Shown one piece after another: positions 42,001 to 46,557 of a DNA stretch of 64,000 nucleotides; within the stretch, counting starts at the first letter, position 1; every line of letters begins with the position of its first letter. Where the stretch lies: positions 40,296,373-40,360,372 of the forward strand of contig NC_087251.1 in assembly GCF_037042905.1 (NCBI RefSeq), written 5' to 3'. This stretch comes from Lytechinus pictus. Taxonomy: Eukaryota > Echinodermata > Echinoidea > Temnopleuroida > Toxopneustidae. The notes beneath the pieces were generated by a model, which ran no database searches, had not been told where the DNA came from, and worked only from the letters and a program-made list of their open reading frames with translations. A program made the translations under genes and the position numbers.

Positions 42001-45000
42001 AGAAGTCATTAATGGGTTTTATTAATTCAATATTGTATTGGAAAAAACCTGAAAGCTTTGTTTATATATAACTTTTCCAGAGGATACAAAGCGAAACTAT
42101 TATTACCCCAGCTGTAGGTTGAGCTGCCTCTTAACCTTATCTAGGCCGGGGTATTTTGGGAGATCATATGGCCAGGTGGGGGGGGGGGGGGGCTGCCAGG
42201 GCCCCCCCCCCCTTGGCCGTCGATCGTGCTGAAAATTGACAGGCAGGTTGTCTGGGATGTAGTCTACAAAATTCTATATTAATGTATTTAATGCAAATTG
42301 CTATTAATTGATTATGCTAATTTATGCATAATTAGTATGCAAAATCGTACTTTTTCCTCTAACTCCCTAAATAAAGCTTCAAATGTTCTAATTTCTGGTG
42401 TAGAAACTCTTTGTGGTGTTCTTAGCAAATGTACAGGAAAAAAATTGTGATATCAGATCAATTTCGTATGTATTATATTATTTTTCAATTTCTTATGTAT
42501 TTCTTTGTTTTTCGGACCTTTTGTGTTTCATTGGTTTTTTATGATGAACTTTGTTGGGGACACTTTGAGATCATAAAAAGCATAACATAAATCCATTTAG
42601 ACTAGCAAAACTAAAAATTATCATACATTTATTATTTTTGGTTGAAAACACAATTTGCATTGACTTTGTACACAAAATCACGTTTTTGAGCAATTTTTTA
42701 TCTGACATGCACTTACAAAATGTTGCGTAATTTCGAACTGGCGTACCCAGGTGTCACAAATTTGGTCTCAAAAGATGCGCAAGACTTGAAAGTAAAAAGT
42801 CAGCATGGTAAAAAAAAATTCAAGTGGCCAGGCCCCCCCCCCCCCCCCCCCCCGCCTAGATAGGGTTAATTTTTGTGCATATAGTCAATGGATTCAATGA
42901 GTTAATCCTGTCAGGTACCAATTCACCTCACTTGGGTTGAGAGCAGCAAGATGTGGGTAAATTTCTTGCTGAAGGAAAACATGCAAATGCTGGTATTCAA
43001 ACCCAGAGCCCTTTGTTTGAAAGATGAGAGTTAGAACCAAGCTAGGTTCATTGATTTCTGTTTTGCTTTTATTTTTATTTTTTAGATGATGCCTGTAGCT
43101 CAGCTAAACTTGCCCATTCACTATTCTTCAGCAGTGTAAATACAGACCAGTTAAAAACTCTCTATCCAACTTATAATGACCTTCCACAGGTAAATCTTGC
43201 TTGTTATTTCCCCTATCTCCTTGTGTCTCTATGTCTGTCTATTAGAAGTTTCGCTCTGACTTAGCCTTTTTGTTATTTTGTGGTGAATATTTCTGACTGG
43301 TTACAGAAATATGCTCAGAAATATGTACAGTATGTGAATCATTAACCTTTATGCATTTTGTCGATACATTCCGTTTTTTAATCACACACAAAAAGTGCTT
43401 CTTTACTTTTCCGTGGGTGGTTGTACTGGTGTGTTTTTTCCCTCTCTCTGGTCTCATAGTACTAAGTGAGTAAGGCTTCAACAGAATTTCAAACCTTGCC
43501 TATTTATAAGCAAATGGATGCAAATTTTACATTTGAAAATTCGTTTGCACCAAATCTGCCATCCACACACTGAGGAAAATGTAAATGAATTTCAGGATAT
43601 TATTGTTTCATGACCATCATAAATGTATGTTGATATGGTTGCATCAATTTTTGCTTTCTAGATGATGCAACATATGTCAGAGTTGGTTGGTCAGGTCAGG
43701 TTGCTCGAGGCCGAGGTTAGTAGAATAGACTTCTGGCATCCAGTTACTACAACACACAACAGGTATGACTACTTTCATTTGTTTTCCCTCGTCATCATAG
43801 CTTGCATGTAATGAACAGTCCTGGGTTCTTATTGATAACAATAAACAAAGATCCGTTGAGAGATCAATGTCAAGTGCAAGTGTAGAAGTGATGGTAATCT
43901 CATTACTTTGGGTATGTTAAAGTTCACAAGGTCATAGAGAGCATTATATATCCCCACAAATATTTTGTTCTCTGACCTTTTGATGTCTAAAGAACTGTTT
44001 GAGGATTCAACATAAAACTCGGCTATAATGTGTTCAAACTGATCTGATTAGATTATTTGTTCAAATGTTGCAGGTCATTACATGTACATACTTGGTAATA
44101 CCTCACTTTTGCGATAATTGAACGGTTGAAAACCTTTGGATCCGCGCCTGTTCACTGAGGGTCGTTACTTGAAAATTGTAGAAGTTAGGGGTGTTGTGTA
44201 TTCTTGATTTGGCAATGGCACAGGCATAAATTTTTAACTAAGTTCAGTTGAGAATCGATCTAGTTTTATTGTATTGCCTGCATAGCAGAGTTAGACTGTA
44301 GACACTGCTTTCCAACAACATCGCTTTCTACATTGATTGATGAACGTAGTATTTGATTATCATATGAATGGTGTTTTTTGTGAATGATTTAGTGAATAAT
44401 TGTTCAATAGGTTGTTGTTTTCAAAGTCAGCACTGCTGGTATTATGAATCACGTAATGCAGACGAGACTGCCAGAGGTGTTCCATTTGTTTCCTGTTATA
44501 ACTGATTTTTCTTTTCTTTTTGACCGCTACCCTCTTGTATAATGTGTTTTTTCAATTTTATTATATTCATATGTATCAAGATTGTGCTGAGAAAGATATA
44601 TGATACTATTGTTCATTCAAATCAACTTGTAGGCCTTGATACACCCTTTAAGCCCTCGGCTAAGATGGGTCCAATAACCCAGCCCTATTAGGGTTAGCAT
44701 ACTTTATAACATTTTGGAAATTGCAACTCTCATCATTGATGGTATAGAGACAGTTGAGTGATTTCTATGGAGGAAATACAAGGTAGTCATTAAAGGACAA
44801 GCCCCCCCCCCCCCCAAAAAAAAAAAGTTGGTTTGAATAAGAGAAAAATCCAACAAGCATTACACTGAAAAATTCATCAAAATCGGATGTAAAGTAAGAA
44901 AGTTATGACATTTTAAAGACTGATGACGTCATCCTCTCACTATTTCTATTGTATTTTATTATATCAAATATGAAATATTCTTCTTTTCTCCTCATTGTCA

Positions 45001-46557
45001 TGTGAAACAAGGTTTTATTTCTCCTAAACATGTGGAATTACCAATGTTTCAACATTTTATGGTTCAGTGAATTGGTCCGTAATCTCAAATCTATAAAAAA
45101 TTAAATATTGTATAATTCAAACAATAAAAAACAAAAGAAATAGTGAGGGACATCATCGACTGTCTCATTTGCATGTCACTGAGTTGTGCATATTACTGTT
45201 TGTGAAAAATAAGCAAAACTTTAAAGTGTCATAACTTTTTTATTTTACATCCGATTTTGATGAAATTTTCAGCGTTATGCTTGTTTGATTTTTCTCCATT
45301 TATTCAAATCAACATTGTTCTTGGGTGGACTTGACCTTTAACAAAATTCTATTTCTTCTTGCTCTAGATTATCAATTGAGTTTTCAAGCATTGAAACCCA
45401 CTGTATGTTGTGCATTCATCTGGATCTACTACCGGGCCAATATCCATTCACAAGAATTCCACACAGCTCTATCATCAAGATAGGAAAAATAAGGTAAGAA
45501 TTTCACTATTAACATCCATGAAGTGATGAACGACATTTTTTAATATAGGCTACTGTATGTACAGGGGCCTATTATAGAAAGAGTTGCTCTGAAACACAAC
45601 TAATACACTTGGCACAATCCCTTATATGCATTTCATTGGTAAAAGTCAAGTTTGAACCCAATTCTTTCTGCATGTGCCCACTGATAGATTTTCATTTATT
45701 ACATTGCTTTTGTGACAAAACGTTACACATTTCAGCCATGTTGATTAGGCATTTTTAGTTAAGTGTGGGGTTTGATAAAAAGAAGACATTGTTGCTGAGC
45801 AAATGTTTTACTTGTAGTTTAGAAATATCCTTTTGATGGTGATTACAAAGGTTTGTATCCATTTCGTCTACTAGCAAATAATTCTAATTCTCAGATCGTC
45901 TATCATGGCTTTCCCACTTGGTCTGTTATCAATTTGGTCTATCATTTTAGTCTAATAGAACAGATGGTCTAATCAAATTACTGATTTCATTAATTAACAA
46001 ATCAATTTTTTCCCCTCTCCATAGGGATTTTATTAATTTTTCAACATACAAGGGTGTGAGAGTTCAGATTTTTATCTGATATCAGATTTTTTTGTTTTGA
46101 TTTTCAGCTTAATTTCTGCTTATTTTGGCCTTCCTCTGTACAAAAAGTATGGGAGCTCTTTCTATTTCAGACTTTTTCAACACTCTTCAGCTTTTTTCAG
46201 ATCTTTTTATTTGTGACCACTCACACCCCTGAACATAATACTTTTGTATTTTAATATAATATTTCAAAATGACTTATTTTATCAAAGGACTACATTTTTA
46301 AATTGACTCATTTTGTGAAATTAGTCATTTCATTCTAGTTTTTCAAATGACCAATTTGAAATGACTAGTTTCATCACAATCAAATTATTACTTGGTTTTG
46401 TCAGTGAAATGACTAATTTCATCTATCATAAATACTATCATAATTTTTCAGTGAGAAGGCCATCAGTGACACCATTGATGCAGTTCAACCAGGATGGGGG
46501 TACATCTCAAGAATCACCAAAGGCATCGAACAGCTTCTTCTCAAGCATTCAACATGA
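12041..46557 (+). CDS. KNL1: KNL1 kinetochore scaffold (whole gene, 20 coding exons)
   Basis: Joined coding exons: 12041-12073, 13851-13945, 14444-14506, 15678-15770, 20614-20681, 21752-21842, 23909-27903, 28995-29161, 30065-30174, 32125-32215, 33651-33767, 36381-36468, 37969-38122, 39432-39587, 40582-40670, 41907-41963, 43086-43189, 43662-43762, 45368-45493, 46452-46557. The sum is 5904 nt, 1967 residues plus stop, with every junction in phase. KNL1 is the outer-kinetochore arm of the KMN network. Its C-terminus binds Mis12, phosphorylated MELT repeats recruit Bub3-Bub1, and its N-terminus docks PP1. Seen here: SILK (residues 11-14), RVSF (54-57), a GLETLLSGPI block near 118, about 19 M-[ED]-x-[TS] motifs with upstream T-x-x-F motifs, a coiled coil (about 1603-1770) and RWD-like C-terminus (about 1774-1967). 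Minor exons may be missed; this is prediction from sequence. Confidence 0.96.
12154..12386. mobile_element. MITE-like inverted repeat, GGGGGTGTTTCACAAAG ends
   Basis: 'ggggggtgtttcacaaagat' at the left and 'atctttgtgaaacacccccc' at the right are inverted copies about 230 bp apart, and internal bases around 'actta' also pair. It sits in the first coding intron. No ORF of its own. Confidence 0.75.
12849..13731. mobile_element. TTAACCCT-ended repeat with G/C runs (with nested MITE)
   Basis: Begins 'ttaacccttatgtaactgg' with a G run and ends with a C run then 'ccagttaaattagggttaa', so the ends are inverted. Internal 'cttgctgactttttactttc' and 'gagacaaaattgtg' blocks recur in inverted form at 36690-37880 and 42131-42869. 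It contains the 13111-13528 MITE. Confidence 0.7.
13111..13528. mobile_element. MITE with TCAGGGTG ends and TTGCCCG-rich interior (copy 1)
   Basis: Ends 'tcagggtgttacat' and 'atgtagcaccctga' are inverted. The interior holds several 'cttgcccg' and 'cgggcaag' words that pair across the element. A second copy lies at 21864-22307. A possible TTTCA target duplication flanks this copy. Confidence 0.85.
13851..13945 (+). CDS. KNL1: KNL1 coding exon 2
   Basis: Acceptor 'tttcatatag', donor 'gtaagttt'. Begins ATA CTG AAG, completing S-I-L-K across the junction, followed by TVSPSRTALSDLN. This matches the KNL1 N-terminal PP1 site with its downstream S/T-P and LxDLN region. Ends with two bases of a Leu codon. 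Confidence 0.92.
14444..14506 (+). CDS. KNL1: KNL1 coding exon 3 (RVSF motif)
   Basis: Acceptor 'ttctcatcag', donor 'gtaagt'. Encodes IEKKKRRSSRRVSFAETYQV. RRVSF is the second PP1-docking site, whose central Ser is the known Aurora B site in the family; here it is residue 56. Confidence 0.95.
15678..15770 (+). CDS. KNL1: KNL1 coding exon 4
   Basis: Acceptor 'gttacgttcccag', donor 'gtaagtat'. Encodes K/EFLKDSDRKELGPWNDSQDD and on to LPANE, acidic and apparently disordered. In phase with both neighbours. Confidence 0.85.
17597..18729. mobile_element. AGGGTTGG-ended element with GATTTAAATC palindromes
   Basis: Left 'agggttggcgattt' and right 'aaatcaaccaaccct' are inverted termini 1.13 kb apart. 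Both ends are rich in 'gatttaaatca'-type words. The interior has three diverged tandem blocks near 18236, 18440 and 18618, each 'gtacatgtttcaatggaagt' then 'gat(t)taaatcaatg' and 'agtgaaagtggagtagggg'. No transposase ORF. Confidence 0.75.
19741..20333. mobile_element. Long-TIR MITE, TAAAGGAGAATGAAAC family (copy 1)
   Basis: 'taaaggagaatgaaactctt' at the left faces 'gggtttcattctccttta' at the right. Arms of about 200 bp pair through 'gagatcctcccattggcaat' and 'gatgtcacacacgtacaact'. A second copy with the same structure is at 50864-51455. TA-type target site likely. Confidence 0.88.
20614..20681 (+). CDS. KNL1: KNL1 coding exon 5
   Basis: Acceptor 'tttgtttctttag', donor 'gtatag' after a G. 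Encodes ANVQSDHAGPSGSHHDQAHR then IT. Short, but phase-consistent (enters after CA, leaves one G). Confidence 0.75.
20711..21590 (+). repeat. GTCTCGCC / DR1-bearing repeat, copy 1
   Basis: Starts 'tttgtctcgcctgcatagca', followed by tandem blocks of about 150 bp. Each has 'gagtttcaggtcacatgac', 'caaggtcaaaggtcattta', 'ggtatttgttgaatt' and 'ggatctagttcatgaaactt'. The right end is truncated. Perfect AGGTCAAAGGTCA at 21074, 21236 and 21404. Confidence 0.9.
21752..21842 (+). CDS. KNL1: KNL1 coding exon 6
   Basis: Acceptor 'gtgtaataaag', donor 'gtaact'. Encodes GLETLLSGPIKQEAHSMTSV and onwards. The G-x-x-TLL-x-x-PI block is conserved in KNL1 proteins after the PP1 sites. Confidence 0.9.
21864..22307. 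mobile_element. MITE with TCAGGGTG ends (copy 2)
   Basis: Same family as 13111-13528: 'tcagggtgctacataac' to 'cttatgtagcatcctga', with repeated 'cttgcccg' and 'gggcaagt' words. It starts only 22 bases after KNL1 coding exon 6. Confidence 0.85.
22393..23289. mobile_element. Foldback element, TAGGGCTGAGTC ends, arms of about 400 bp
   Basis: Left arm 'tagggctgagtcgaaacg' and 'ttagttggaaactatcaaga' faces right arm 'tcatgatagtttccaacta' and 'gactcagtccta'. Inner words such as 'ttggcttatcc' and 'ggataagccaa' also pair. The element folds almost end to end about a centre near 22850. No ORF. Confidence 0.85.
23909..27903 (+). CDS. KNL1: KNL1 coding exon 7: giant MELT-repeat exon
   Basis: 3995-nt exon between acceptor 'tttaactgttacag' and donor 'gtaagc'. 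It encodes residues about 148-1480, hydrophilic and probably disordered. MELT-type motifs in order: MEFT, MDMT, MELT, a degenerate MNVL, MDIT, MEMT (x3), eight near-identical MEMTC units, a degenerate TEDT, then MEMT (x3) and MEST. Most have an upstream T-R-[VI]-F or T-K-I-Y motif and an E/D-D/N-T spacer, the arrangement bound by Bub1-Bub3 after Mps1 phosphorylation. Motifs are usually followed by Cys; no vertebrate-type SHT motif is evident. Periodicity is 43 residues. The end (SSSSPDSES, DSIILPDWIDAEDEKG) is acidic. Confidence 0.97.
25464..26420 (+). repeat. KNL1: 129-bp coding tandem array (7.4 copies) in KNL1
   Basis: Seven complete 129-bp units plus 54 bases, coding for residues 667-985. 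Each unit reads TRVFNSDDTAAMEMTCAMNQ then PVIIGSQSRGKPQTLQATSN. Units differ at only a few bases (T/I after KPQ, E/V after TSN, one A to V after MEMTC). Two older, diverged 43-residue units lie just upstream (MEMT at about 25093 and 25371), so the array grew from an existing period. Confidence 0.97.
27946..28408 (+). repeat. GTCTCGCC repeat, copy 2 (shortened)
   Basis: 'ttttgtctcgc' begins about 42 bases past the donor of the giant KNL1 exon, and the copy ends 'attgaattgcgtaatgca'. It holds 'ggtcacatgaccaaggt' blocks. Internal and 5' parts are deleted. Confidence 0.85.
28995..29161 (+). CDS. KNL1: KNL1 coding exon 8 (GC donor)
   Basis: Acceptor 'ttattgacag'. Encodes AVFTSSYMDASHLTSNLSHL then TSVEDFLQMLFKFNDLP. 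The SVEDFL...F pattern is typical of the conserved KNL1 segment at the start of the C-terminal structured region. The donor reads AAG/GCAAGT, a GC-AG intron; no suitable GT donor preserves the frame. Ends in phase 0, matching the next exon. Confidence 0.88.
29447..29747 (-). mobile_element. tRNA-derived SINE
   Basis: On the minus strand a tRNA-like head has A-box-like 'gtggtttcatggtca' and B-box GGTTCGATTCC. It is followed by a 'ccttcagcaagaaatttatc' body and a tail ending 'atataaatcatatg' plus ATT repeats. The body block recurs at 42920-43010. Confidence 0.75.
29785..29907 (-). repeat. Right half of a GGACAAGTCCACCCC-ended MITE
   Basis: 'ttattcaaatcaactttttg' and 'ggggtggacttgtccttta' match the right terminus of the complete copy at 44791-45340. 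The left half is missing. Confidence 0.7.
30065..30174 (+). CDS. KNL1: KNL1 coding exon 9
   Basis: Acceptor 'tgtccattcag', donor 'gtaagt'. Encodes ITEPSTLSNQLEDTCVIKPK then ADMYEWAIKFLTPTVQE. Phase 0 in, two bases (GA) out. Predicted helical region before the coiled coil. Confidence 0.88.
30230..30976. repeat. TTAACCCT-family repeat copy in intron, with nested MITE
   Basis: Contains 'acgtgatttcatgtacaaag' and 'tgtgttttcaaccaaaaata' blocks shared with 36690-37880 and 42131-42869, and ends 'ttttttcagggttaa'. The left end is unclear. Interrupted by 30743-30901. Confidence 0.55.
30743..30901. mobile_element. MITE, GGGC(A)CCGTAACACAAAG ends
   Basis: 'gggcaccgtaacacaaagat' at the left and 'cctttgtgttacggggccc' at the right are inverted. 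The subterminal 'ttagcgatcaatcgctaa' is itself a palindrome. About 159 bp and no coding capacity. Confidence 0.88.
30996..31705 (+). repeat. GTCTCGCC / DR1 repeat, copy 3
   Basis: Begins 'ttttgtttcgcccgagtagc' and ends 'gctagaggcgctccacttg'. Perfect AGGTCAAAGGTCA at 31187 and 31384 within 'ggtcacatgaccaaggtc' blocks. Near full length. Confidence 0.9.
32125..32215 (+). CDS. KNL1: KNL1 coding exon 10
   Basis: Acceptor 'tctctttgtag', donor 'gtatgt'. Encodes E/LRKSVASQDPKHFEENVPIV then KELQSAGPER. In phase (one base in, phase 0 out). Leads into the coiled coil. Confidence 0.86.
32617..33590. mobile_element. GGACAAGTCCACCCC MITE interrupted by two further palindromes
   Basis: Left end 'taaaggacaagtccacccc' then 'tttaatcaaaatcgggttta' as in the 44791 copy; the tail 'tgtcaagttggtcatcattg' belongs to the same family. 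Inside, 'cttaattctcgctaccccaaatag' (near 32742) faces its complement near 33194, and the 33241-33387 MITE is inserted beyond it. The right terminus is eroded about 60 bp before KNL1 coding exon 11. Confidence 0.7.
33241..33387. mobile_element. 147-bp MITE, GGGGCCCGTTGCAGAAAGAG ends
   Basis: Perfect 20-base inverted ends ('ggggcccgttgcagaaagag' and its complement). Subterminal 'gcaatcaattgc' and 'ttgcgtttaaacgcaa' are palindromes. Confidence 0.92.
33651..33767 (+). CDS. KNL1: KNL1 coding exon 11 (coiled coil)
   Basis: Acceptor 'ttatttctctcccccag', donor 'gtagga'. Encodes CSEILEKGKNLEKYCKASSK then TKMKGWRLQMIKNTRTAMQ, phase 0 both ends. Start of the long helical, charged coiled-coil region. 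Confidence 0.9.
34198..34525 (-). mobile_element. tRNA-derived SINE
   Basis: On the minus strand the head has 'gtggtgtagcagtttggac' and B-box-like GTTCCAATCC, followed by 'ccaaaggcaaggcatc'-type body, and the far end has 'taagcgctttacattg' in plus orientation. The 'actccctgggagca' block recurs near 36171. Confidence 0.65.
34861..35702. mobile_element. GGACAAGTCCA MITE nested in the GTCTCGCC repeat
   Basis: 'aaggacaagtccatcccaac' to 'ttgggtgaacttgaccttt' are its inverted ends, with the family's 'catcaaaatttgatgtaaaa' arms. It interrupts the host repeat and is itself interrupted at 35371-35651. Confidence 0.85.
35371..35651. mobile_element. MITE, AAGGCYTGGTYCCACTG ends, third nesting level
   Basis: 'aaggcttggtcacactg' faces 'cagtggaaccaggcctt'. 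Internal 'ggatacagagaggatata' pairs loosely with 'gctgtatccgtt'. Removing it restores the right arm of the surrounding MITE, as judged from the copy at 44791-45340. Confidence 0.85.
36381..36468 (+). CDS. KNL1: KNL1 coding exon 12 (coiled coil)
   Basis: Acceptor 'tttctttggcag', donor 'gtaagt'. Encodes DSSQHFGNKLAKVTSSISTI then EELLQQLNS, heptad-like. Leaves one G. Confidence 0.9.
36690..37880. repeat. TTAACCCT-family repeat with long C/G runs
   Basis: Shares 'ctgactttttactttcaaga' and 'acacaaaatcatgttattga' blocks with 42131-42869 in opposing arms, has a G run at about 37089 and a C run of about 24 at 37850, and ends 'cgttaac'. The left terminus is diffuse. Intron of KNL1. Confidence 0.6.
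37969..38122 (+). CDS. KNL1: KNL1 coding exon 13 (coiled coil)
   Basis: Acceptor 'ttgtttttttag'; donor 'gtttgt' is weak but phase-correct. Encodes V/ESSLDDAIKSIEEMKLPSEG then a helix with WIANQQRLELMETNLKEQER. Ends with TG of a Cys codon. Confidence 0.85.
38408..38957 (+). repeat. GTCTCGCC repeat, copy 5 (diverged subfamily)
   Basis: Starts 'tttttgtctcgcccaccaga' and ends 'actgcgtaatgcaatt'. The 5' third differs from the other copies ('ccgttgtccgtccgtcaca'). One near-DR1 site (TGGTCAAAGGTCA) near 38831. Confidence 0.8.
39432..39587 (+). CDS. KNL1: KNL1 coding exon 14 (coiled coil)
   Basis: Acceptor 'ttatgtttgcag', donor 'gtaata'. Encodes C/KRRRLEGEVKSLEDSTMKLE then AEQEILSRSGKVTNQSETDI and ENMKSEILLLQ, strongly heptad. 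Ends with AG of a Ser codon. Confidence 0.9.
40582..40670 (+). CDS. KNL1: KNL1 coding exon 15 (start of RWD region)
   Basis: Acceptor 'cctcttctacag', donor 'gtgagt'. Encodes S/LQEWRLQAFQENNYKFSSLG then KSILLHIKY. The x-EW-x-L and beta-strand pattern matches the start of the tandem RWD region of KNL1. Confidence 0.9.
40999..41550 (+). repeat. GTCTCGCC / DR1 repeat, copy 6
   Basis: 'ttttgtctcgcctgcatagc' to 'gcaggcgagactgccagagg' and 'cactccactc'. Both ends are present with a short interior. AGGTCAAAGGTCA at 41211. Confidence 0.9.
41907..41963 (+). CDS. KNL1: KNL1 coding exon 16 (RWD)
   Basis: Acceptor 'acatgttctatag', donor 'gtaagt'. Encodes G/DKERGNKLIDVTLHSVLA. The IDVxxxSxL strand is the second conserved element of the RWD region. 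Confidence 0.88.
42131..42869. mobile_element. TTAACC(C)TATCTAGGC-ended repeat with G/C runs
   Basis: 'ttaaccttatctaggc' faces 'gcctagatagggttaa'. G and C runs lie near the left end and a C run near the right, with long inverted arms ('acaaaatcacgtttttgagc' type). Best-preserved copy of this family in the window. Confidence 0.8.
42900..43035 (-). mobile_element. SINE fragment
   Basis: 'gggtaaatttcttgctgaag' and 'gaaaacatgcaaatgctgg' followed by tRNA-like 'attcaaacccagagcc' (minus-strand B-box-like GGGTTTGAAT). Same body as the SINE at 29447-29747. Confidence 0.6.
43086..43189 (+). CDS. KNL1: KNL1 coding exon 17 (RWD)
   Basis: Acceptor 'tttattttttag', donor 'gtaaat'. Encodes H/DACSSAKLAHSLFFSSVNTD then QLKTLYPTYNDLPQ. 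Hydrophobic helix AKLAHSLFF followed by the DLP turn, as in KNL1 RWD-N. Confidence 0.9.
43662..43762 (+). CDS. KNL1: KNL1 coding exon 18 (RWD)
   Basis: Acceptor 'tttttgctttctag', donor 'gtatga'. Encodes MMQHMSELVGQVRLLEAEVS then RIDFWHPVTTTHN/R. The long helix with VRLLEAEV and following FW is the linker between the two RWD lobes. Confidence 0.9.
44266..44490 (+). repeat. GTCTCGCC repeat, copy 7 (internally deleted)
   Basis: Both ends are recognisable ('gtattgcctgcatagcagag' and 'gcagacgagactgccagagg') but the tandem DR1 blocks are missing. Confidence 0.75.
44791..45340. mobile_element. TAAAGGACAAG(T)CC MITE, complete copy
   Basis: 'taaaggacaag' to 'cttgaccttta', with arms 'gagaaaaatccaacaagcat' and 'atgcttgtttgatttttctc', 'catcaaaatcggatgtaaa' and its complement. 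About 550 bp. Ends 27 bases before KNL1 coding exon 19. Confidence 0.9.
45368..45493 (+). CDS. KNL1: KNL1 coding exon 19 (RWD)
   Basis: Acceptor 'cttcttgctctag', donor 'gtaaga'. Encodes R/LSIEFSSIETHCMLCIHLDL then LPGQYPFTRIPHSSIIKIGK and IR. Alternating beta strands plus the P-x-Q-YP turn typical of an RWD lobe. Confidence 0.9.
46452..46557 (+). CDS. KNL1: KNL1 coding exon 20 (stop codon)
   Basis: Acceptor 'catcataatttttcag'. Encodes S/EKAISDTIDAVQPGWGYISR then ITKGIEQLLLKHST and TGA at 46555-46557. Amphipathic C-terminal helices close the RWD region that contacts the Mis12 complex. Possible poly(A) signals ATTAAA at 46811 and 47103; the 3' UTR end is not determined. Confidence 0.9.
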
